Shown here piece after piece: positions 6,498-10,731 of a stretch of 10,731 nucleotides of DNA (its first letter is position 1; each line of letters starts with the position of its first letter). The translations under genes and the position numbers were made by a program. Source of the DNA: an archaeon (GTDB taxonomy: Archaea > Asgardarchaeota > Hermodarchaeia > Hermodarchaeales > Hermodarchaeaceae); the NCBI GenBank assembly GCA_016550405.1, contig JABXGX010000063.1, positions 1-10,731 of the forward strand, read 5' to 3'. Under the pieces are notes generated by a model. That model had not been told where the DNA came from. It ran no database searches and saw only the letters and a program-made list of their open reading frames with translations.

Positions 6498-7475
6498 TTA
6501 TGGATTTTCTGAACGATAGGTAATTTCTAGCCGGTCAATCACTTTTCGGCGTCGATGTGATTTTACCGCGTCGATGTTCGCTAGCTTGTTCTCAATAATT
6601 GGAATCAGTTTCTCATCAATTTCATAACCAATGCTGCTTCGATGTGTCTCCCTTGCGACTTTCATCGTCGTTCCAGTACCTAAAAAGGGGTCTACTACGG
6701 TATCACCCAATACTGAAAACATTCGAATTAAGCGATATGCAACTTCCTCGGGAAATGCTGCTGCTCGTCGGGAAACTTGTGGAATATACTGTCGTGCCCC
6801 TGGAAGTTGCCAAATTTGACTAAACCAGGTATTGCGTTCACTAATCCTATAATGGCTAGCATATCGAATCAAATCCTTCGGAGGAAAAAGGCGGGGCTGT
6901 CCTTTTCGAAAAAGCAATATAAATTCACAATCTTGTGTAACATAAGCATTTGGTGGAATGAATCCCGATCCTAAAAAGGCATTAGACCGCGTGGTAGGTT
7001 TCTTCCATAATATGTATGGGAGTGTTGTAAAGCCTATGGACTCGCAATGTTCTATGACTTTTACATGGTTAGGATACAGCTGAAAGTTATCATCGATTTT
7101 GCGAAGGGCATCACCAATGTTGATACATGCGATTCCCCCATCAACCAGAATCCGGAAGCATTCACTCCAAACCTGAGCTAGATAGATATGCATTGTTTGG
7201 AAGTCCTGGCAGCCCATCCTATTGAACAATTCGTCCCATAAATCAATCATCGGATATGGTGGGGACGTCACAATAAGATGAACTGAATCATCAGCGATTT
7301 CATACATGTGACGGCTGTCACCGATGATAACGTGATGGTTCGTTTCTGGGATTTCGAGAGGCCGACCTTTCAGCATCTTCGCTAGCTGCCGTTCAGGGTA
7401 TGATGTCGACTTGGCTTTCTTGTCTGGCTTCGTGTCTTGTTTTTCTAGCTCTGAATGCACGGTCCGACCATCCAC
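6498..7475 (-). CDS. TSPPY-type site-specific DNA methyltransferase (N4-cytosine or N6-adenine)
   Basis: SAM-dependent amino methyltransferase that modifies DNA bases at a specific sequence. Seen: a motif X-like HHVIIGDSRHM (47-57); catalytic motif IV TSPPY (70-74); and, late in the chain, FPEEVAYRLIRM (241-252) followed by the SAM-binding motif I DTVVDPFLGTGTTM (258-271) and SIGYEID (281-287). The IV-before-I order is that of the beta class, and TSPPY favours N4-cytosine, though N6-adenine is possible. The 325-residue length suits a stand-alone enzyme. No restriction endonuclease is adjacent. It is last in the minus-strand operon, 59 bases after coiled-coil protein B. The start is uncertain: GTG at 7475 has a purine-rich stretch almost touching it, and an in-frame GTG at 7460 has GGGTGG about 11 bases upstream. 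The first 30 residues are low-complexity and charged, so little depends on the choice. Confidence 0.87.
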   Translation of the reverse strand: MDGRTVHSELEKQDTKPDKKAKSTSYPERQLAKMLKGRPLEIPETNHHVIIGDSRHMYEIADDSVHLIVTSPPYPMIDLWDELFNRMGCQDFQTMHIYLAQVWSECFRILVDGGIACINIGDALRKIDDNFQLYPNHVKVIEHCESIGFTTLPYILWKKPTTRSNAFLGSGFIPPNAYVTQDCEFILLFRKGQPRLFPPKDLIRYASHYRISERNTWFSQIWQLPGARQYIPQVSRRAAAFPEEVAYRLIRMFSVLGDTVVDPFLGTGTTMKVARETHRSSIGYEIDEKLIPIIENKLANIDAVKSHRRRKVIDRLEITYRSENP

Positions 7476-7534
7476 CCTTCCATAACTGTTCTTCAGACTC
7501 TAAAGCCTTTGCCATCATATCAAGGGGGAAAGGG

Positions 7535-8269
7535 TTATATCGAAATCACTAATCGTGCAGTGTCAGACCCTGTGATTTCTAGAATTCCTTTGTTTTCCAT
7601 CTCCTTAAGAACACGGATTGTAATGGCAGGAGGTGACTTTGCAACTTTCTTAATCTCCGAAATGGGGACTTCTTTTTGATGAATCAACAACGCCAGAATA
7701 TCCAATTCAGTTGGTTCAAGGGCCTCGGATAAAAGAAAATCAGCAACAGGGTTATCCTTCTGCACCTGTTTGATCTGCTTCTTTGCAGCATCTAGTTCAT
7801 TCTTCTGTTTAGCCACTTCCTGATCCTTACTTGCTTGCAGCCGTCCGAGTTCCTTCTGTTTTTCATCTAACAAATTTTGCTGTGCTTCTAGGGTTGTCTT
7901 TTGCTTGAGTAACTCTTCTTCGACTGTCTCAATCCGCCCAGTCTTCTCCATGAGCGTCGCCTTCAAAACAGCAATTTGTTTTTGTTGCTCACTTAGTTCT
8001 GAATACATTCCTGCAATTTTGGCTTCCATAGCCGAACCAGATTCACGTAATTGAGTCAATTGTTCGTGACTATGGTTAATCAAGTTTTGTTGTTCTTCTA
8101 TCCGCGACTTGGATAACTCGAATTCTCGGTCAATGCGCGTCAGGGTTTGCAGAGTACTGCTTATCTCATTGATTAAAGTTAGCATTTGAGTTTTGAAAGA
8201 TTCACTCAAAGCTTGAAGCCGTGCTTGATTCTGCTCAAGGGCTAATTGGAATTGTTTAATCTCAGACAT
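7535..8269 (-). CDS. Coiled-coil protein B with C-terminal winged-helix-like domain
   Basis: This is a 244-residue cytosolic protein of unknown function. Residues about 1-170 are almost entirely heptad-like and Q/E/K-rich, for example IETVEEELLKQKTTLEAQ (113-130), predicting a long coiled coil. A linker KDNPVADF (171-178) leads to a compact end, 185-244 (EPTELDILALLI, then ISEIKKVAKSPPAITIRVL, then KGILEIT), which looks like a winged helix of the kind that binds DNA or mediates protein contacts. I place the start at the ATG at 8269, not the ATG at 8281, because GGTGA lies 5 bases before it while nothing suitable precedes the other. It begins 15 bases after protein A ends, so the two are co-transcribed. 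It resembles protein A in size and layout, suggesting an old duplication and a heterodimer (inference). SMC-, Rad50- or kinesin-type ATPase motifs are absent. Confidence 0.8.
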   Translation of the reverse strand: MSEIKQFQLALEQNQARLQALSESFKTQMLTLINEISSTLQTLTRIDREFELSKSRIEEQQNLINHSHEQLTQLRESGSAMEAKIAGMYSELSEQQKQIAVLKATLMEKTGRIETVEEELLKQKTTLEAQQNLLDEKQKELGRLQASKDQEVAKQKNELDAAKKQIKQVQKDNPVADFLLSEALEPTELDILALLIHQKEVPISEIKKVAKSPPAITIRVLKEMENKGILEITGSDTARLVISI

Positions 8270-8274
8270 GTAGT

Positions 8275-8279
8275 TCACC
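8275..8279 (-). promoter_or_regulatory. Ribosome binding site fixing the start of coiled-coil protein B
   Basis: GGTGA on the minus strand, 5 bases before ATG at 8269. It overlaps the alternative ATG at 8281, which makes that upstream start unlikely. Confidence 0.55.
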
Positions 8280-8284
8280 ATAAG

Positions 8285-9031
8285 TTACAAATCAATCGTT
8301 TTAGACACCTTAACCTGACCTGTGCCTTTGTCAAACTTGACAATTTTGTGTTCGGCCATCCGTTCGAGGATTTCTCGCACCTTGAATCGCCCAATAAATG
8401 TAGTCTTCTGTAAATGATCTAAAGTCGTGGTGTCTTTGCCTTTCAGTTCTATAGCTACTTTCGCCTCAGGCATTGTGATGATTCCTTCATTTAGCAAGTA
8501 GCGTAACGCTTTGTATTTCGCCTCTTGTGAAGCGGCTTCATTTCGCGCTTCATTGACTTCATCATTTAAGCTTTGCAATTGAGCTGCAAGCTTTTCATCA
8601 GAAGAACTGAGCTTCTCATCAACAATTCCCATATTTTTCTCCACTTCTCGGATGGCTCGTTCGGTATTCCTGATATCATCTTCGAGCGTTTCGAGCCTTG
8701 CTTCGGCTTCAGCTAATTCTCGCTGGAGCCTTTCACGTTCAGCTTTTGCTTCCACAATTACTTTTTGTTGTGCAGAGGTCGTGGATACTAATTTCATCCG
8801 TTCCTCACTTTCAGCTGATAATTGGCCTTTTAGCTCTGAAGCTTCACGGGTCAATTCCTCTTCTGTGGCTTGGCGTACTTCCCACGTTTCTTGAAGTCCT
8901 GTTGCCATTTCTTGGAGTTGGGCAATCTGGGTAAGAATGGCTGATAGTTCACGTTGGGTGGTTGCGATTAATTCTTCCACGATTGCTTGATTCTTTTGTA
9001 GTGATCCGATTAATGGTGAAATTCCAGTCAT
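8285..9031 (-). CDS. Coiled-coil protein A with C-terminal winged-helix-like domain
   Basis: This is a 248-residue cytosolic protein of unknown function and the first gene of the three-gene minus-strand operon. Residues about 10-175 form a long charged coiled coil, for example RLQRELAEAEARLETLEDDI (101-120). The C-terminus, 174-248 (KALRYLLNEGII, then TTLDHLQKTTFIGRFKVREI, then KIVKFDKGTGQVKV), reads as helices followed by a beta wing, a winged-helix-like fold. Its N-terminal QKNQAIVEEL aligns with EQNQARLQAL of protein B, and the lengths and domain order agree, so the two look like diverged paralogues. The start is ATG at 9031, supported by AGGTG 6 bases upstream, rather than the in-frame GTG at 9040, which overlaps that site. 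No Walker motifs are present, so it is not itself an SMC/Rad50 ATPase. It could act as a rod-like adaptor for HerA or NurA on DNA (inference). Confidence 0.8.
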   Translation of the reverse strand: MTGISPLIGSLQKNQAIVEELIATTQRELSAILTQIAQLQEMATGLQETWEVRQATEEELTREASELKGQLSAESEERMKLVSTTSAQQKVIVEAKAERERLQRELAEAEARLETLEDDIRNTERAIREVEKNMGIVDEKLSSSDEKLAAQLQSLNDEVNEARNEAASQEAKYKALRYLLNEGIITMPEAKVAIELKGKDTTTLDHLQKTTFIGRFKVREILERMAEHKIVKFDKGTGQVKVSKTIDL

Positions 9032-9037
9032 TGTAGA

Positions 9038-9042
9038 CACCT
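9038..9042 (-). promoter_or_regulatory. Ribosome binding site fixing the start of coiled-coil protein A
   Basis: AGGTG on the minus strand, 6 bases before ATG at 9031. The alternative GTG at 9040 lies inside this site. Confidence 0.5.
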
Positions 9043-9060
9043 ATCCATACCATAGATAAT

Positions 9061-9087
9061 TTCGTTTGGATTCGTTTCCAATTCGTT
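9061..9087. repeat. Three helically phased TTCGTT repeats, candidate operator
   Basis: TTCGTTT occurs at 9061-9067 and 9071-9077, and TTCGTTC at 9082-9088, at 10- and 11-base steps, so all three present the same DNA face. They lie between the operon TATA box and the protein A start, around the predicted transcript start, where a bound protein would block transcription. Confidence 0.45.
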
Positions 9088-9100
9088 CTCAAAACTCCAT

Positions 9101-9112
9101 TATCATATATTC
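9101..9112 (-). promoter_or_regulatory. TATA box of the coiled-coil/methyltransferase operon
   Basis: GAATATATGATA on the minus strand (complement of 9101-9112), about 70 bases before the ATG at 9031, predicts a transcript start near 9080 and a leader of about 50 bases. It is the best TATA match upstream of the operon. Confidence 0.45.
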
Positions 9113-9151
9113 CCAAAAGAGTTTTGCTGCACTTTTCTATTTAAATCAGGG

Positions 9152-9183
9152 TTTGAGGGCTCCAAATTCAAGGGCTCATTGAA
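9152..9183. repeat. Two AGGGCTC-centred semi-palindromes in the divergent promoter region
   Basis: TTTG-AGGGCTC-CAAA (9152-9166) is followed directly by TTCA-AGGGCTC-ATTGAA (9167-9183). The identical 7-base cores are 15 bases apart and each is flanked by complementary arms (TTTG/CAAA; TTCAA/TTGAA). They sit between the two divergent TATA boxes, a suitable place for a regulator controlling either side. Confidence 0.35.
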
Positions 9184-9220
9184 GAATACCTTTTGAGGTT
9201 TGCGTACTATGTCAACAGGA

Positions 9221-9227
9221 TTATATG
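9221..9227 (+). promoter_or_regulatory. TATA box of herA
   Basis: TTATATG preceded by AACAGGA lies 36-42 bases before the ATG at 9263, predicting a transcript start near 9250 and a very short leader of about 13 bases. Confidence 0.45.
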
Positions 9228-9251
9228 CCTTCTCACAAGAAGGATAACGTA

Positions 9252-9257
9252 GGGTGA
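9252..9257 (+). promoter_or_regulatory. Ribosome binding site of herA
   Basis: GGGTGA ends 5 bases before ATG at 9263 and is close to a perfect match to the archaeal GGTGA core, so it supports this start strongly. Confidence 0.6.
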
Positions 9258-9262
9258 AAATT

Positions 9263-10731
9263 ATGAGTCCGATTGATGATGCGCTACTAAAACAATATTT
9301 CACCGATTTTGATGGTCGCTTTAAAGCGCGTTTGAGTCATCTACGGGCGGGGCGAATCAGTGATGCTTGGCGGGAAAGCCAAGGGGTCCATGCTAAACAC
9401 ACAGGGATAATCAAGGTGGAATATCAAAAGGATCTCATGGGGCTCCTTGAGGAAGGAATGTTGGTTGCTATTCGGAATTACCGCGCTTTTCACCAACGAC
9501 AACCTCGCTTCACCCTTTTAGAAGTTGCAGCAATCTGGCCAAGTCATTTCGGATTAGGCGGACTTGCTGAACAAGCATATTATCCACTTCAATTTGAGAT
9601 AATCGAACAATCAGTGGTTGACTGGGAATCGGCAGACACCAGCACCATGATGATCCGGCTAAGTACCATTCCCATCAATTATGACTTGGTTTTATATCCT
9701 GACAAGGAACCGGATTTTCATAGAGGATTTAGTTATCCGATTCCCGCTGAAGAAGCTTTCATTGTGAATCGAGACCTCATCCACCTAATGTACAATAAAA
9801 GCATCATCAAAAACCTCCGAGTGCCTGAAAAAACCACAGCAAAGGCAAGGCGCGATCCTCGACTTGGTGTTTTAAAAATGTTCGAGGTTGCCAAAGAGGA
9901 TATCCCTCTATACATTGATTTTGAACGTCTCGTTAGGTACCATTTCGGAGTATTCGCTTTTACTGGTGGTGGTAAAAGCAATATGCTCTCAAATCTCATC
10001 CGCCGACTTATCTACCACACTCAGGACACCAAATTGGTTATTTTTGATGTCGCAAGTGAATATCCCTTTCTCCTTATGGATGTGTTAAATGATCCCAAAA
10101 TCCCTGCTCATATTATATTTGAAAATAAGATTGCTACTGCTGAGCAACTGGCCACATCCATTGTCCGGCCTCGCGATTATGAGGATAATCCAAAGGTCAC
10201 AAACGCTCTCAAAGGTCTATTCAATCGAGATATCATTGGTTATCTTGCGCGAGAATCCCGCTCCCGGATATACACTTATGGCACGATTTTTCGGGAACTC
10301 GATGATTTAGTTGAACAAAGTTCGGGACGTCCAACCTATCTAAATGCTATCAATCTGATTGAGAAGCAAGTTACTCAGTATCTCGCTGAAAATGATCACA
10401 AAGAAGAAGAACCAATCAATGCTGCCTTTGTTACGTTTCTCGATGGTGTCGCCCAAGATGCAGTAGCACAATTTCGTGTTTCTGATCGGTCTCAACTCCA
10501 TGCTTGGGCAACAACTCGGGCCAAAGCCATCAAAATCGAAGAATCCAGTGCTGAGACGGAAAAACCTGAATCACAGGATAAGAACGCCTTTACGATTGAC
10601 CAATTACGGTATTTGATTGAAGGGAACAACCGCCTCCTGTGCTTGAGCATTGCTGACCCGAATACTATTCGGCAAATTGTCATTTCTCTGACTAGTCAGA
10701 TTCTTTTTGGACGAAAGAAGCAGTTCCAAGT
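9263..10731 (+). CDS. herA: HerA-like DNA translocase ATPase, 3'-truncated
   Basis: This is a HerA/FtsK-superfamily ATPase that forms hexameric rings, pumps double-stranded DNA and stimulates NurA in end resection. 489 codons are visible; the gene runs off the window and perhaps 50-150 residues are missing. Residues 1-150 probably hold the N-terminal HAS-type beta barrel (LLEEGMLVAI, RFTLLEVAAIWP). The Walker A loop is AFTGGGKSN (232-240), with Lys238 and with Ala in place of the usual first Gly. Walker B is LVIFDVASEYP (258-268), with Asp262 and Glu266 matching the HerA D...E pair. A later strand, RLLCLSIADPNTIRQIVISL (457-476), matches the HerA sensor region. An acidic linker (about 425-440) may be a lineage insertion. 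It is divergent from the coiled-coil operon. The nurA-like gene lies at the far side of the cassette rather than adjacent, which is unusual. A defence-type HerA with another partner is the main alternative. Confidence 0.82.
   Translation, partial: MSPIDDALLKQYFTDFDGRFKARLSHLRAGRISDAWRESQGVHAKHTGIIKVEYQKDLMGLLEEGMLVAIRNYRAFHQRQPRFTLLEVAAIWPSHFGLGGLAEQAYYPLQFEIIEQSVVDWESADTSTMMIRLSTIPINYDLVLYPDKEPDFHRGFSYPIPAEEAFIVNRDLIHLMYNKSIIKNLRVPEKTTAKARRDPRLGVLKMFEVAKEDIPLYIDFERLVRYHFGVFAFTGGGKSNMLSNLIRRLIYHTQDTKLVIFDVASEYPFLLMDVLNDPKIPAHIIFENKIATAEQLATSIVRPRDYEDNPKVTNALKGLFNRDIIGYLARESRSRIYTYGTIFRELDDLVEQSSGRPTYLNAINLIEKQVTQYLAENDHKEEEPINAAFVTFLDGVAQDAVAQFRVSDRSQLHAWATTRAKAIKIEESSAETEKPESQDKNAFTIDQLRYLIEGNNRLLCLSIADPNTIRQIVISLTSQILFGRKKQFQ

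Noticed and set aside
7392..7515. A short minus-strand reading frame from ATG at 7515 (41 codons) overlapping the methyltransferase start in another frame
   Set aside because: It is preceded by a C-rich tract with no ribosome binding site, and its product resembles nothing. It could suggest a frameshifted N-terminus, but the methyltransferase core is complete without it.
8652..8934. Plus-strand open frames opposite coiled-coil protein A
   Set aside because: Low-complexity Ser/Leu-rich translations are the usual antisense shadow of Glu/Lys-rich coiled-coil codons; no ribosome binding site supports them.
7535..9031. Coiled-coil proteins as Rad50 or SMC ATPases
   Set aside because: Neither protein contains Walker A, Walker B or signature motifs, and both are far too short.
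9263..10731. FtsK, VirD4 or TraG coupling protein instead of HerA
   Set aside because: There is no membrane segment at the N-terminus, the Walker B D...EY pattern is HerA-like, and a NurA-like gene is nearby.

Overview
The window looks like chromosomal DNA from an Asgard archaeon. The strongest pointer is a 201-residue protein made of two gelsolin-like repeats and nothing else, an architecture known from Asgard genomes. A HerA-type ATPase with a NurA-like nuclease, archaeal TATA-like promoter elements, T-tract termination and GGTG-type ribosome binding sites agree with an archaeal host. The exact Asgard lineage cannot be decided from the sequence alone; Thorarchaeota- or Heimdallarchaeota-like are both possible.

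Left part (1-4446), housekeeping and cytoskeletal genes. A 5'-truncated PLP-dependent alpha-oxoamine synthase, closest to glycine C-acetyltransferase (KBL), is followed by the two-repeat gelsolin protein. Next come a 430-base gap whose centre is only about 13% GC, an unrecognised 136-residue helical protein, a tandem universal stress protein, and, convergent to it, a PfkB-family sugar or nucleoside kinase. The stress-protein and kinase stop codons both lie in the arms of one 9-bp inverted repeat.

Right part (4568-10731), a DNA-processing cassette: nurA-like (+), then on the minus strand a three-gene operon read from right to left (coiled-coil/winged-helix protein A, coiled-coil/winged-helix protein B, a TSPPY-type DNA methyltransferase), then divergently herA (+), which runs off the window. 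NurA and HerA are known to work as a nuclease/translocase pair in archaeal DNA end processing, and HerA paired with other nucleases serves in prokaryotic defence. Here the usual Mre11/Rad50 neighbours are absent from the visible sequence. Their place is taken by two similar-sized coiled-coil proteins with C-terminal winged-helix-like ends and by a methyltransferase with no cognate restriction enzyme in view. The NurA-like protein is unusually long (639 residues) and seems to carry its own inserted winged-helix-like segment. This combination is the best candidate in the window for an undescribed system: a modification-linked DNA-processing, defence or chromosome-maintenance module.

The divergent gap between the operon and herA (9032-9262) holds helically phased repeats and two related semi-palindromes that could be operators. 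No tRNA, rRNA, CRISPR array, transposase or insertion sequence was seen.
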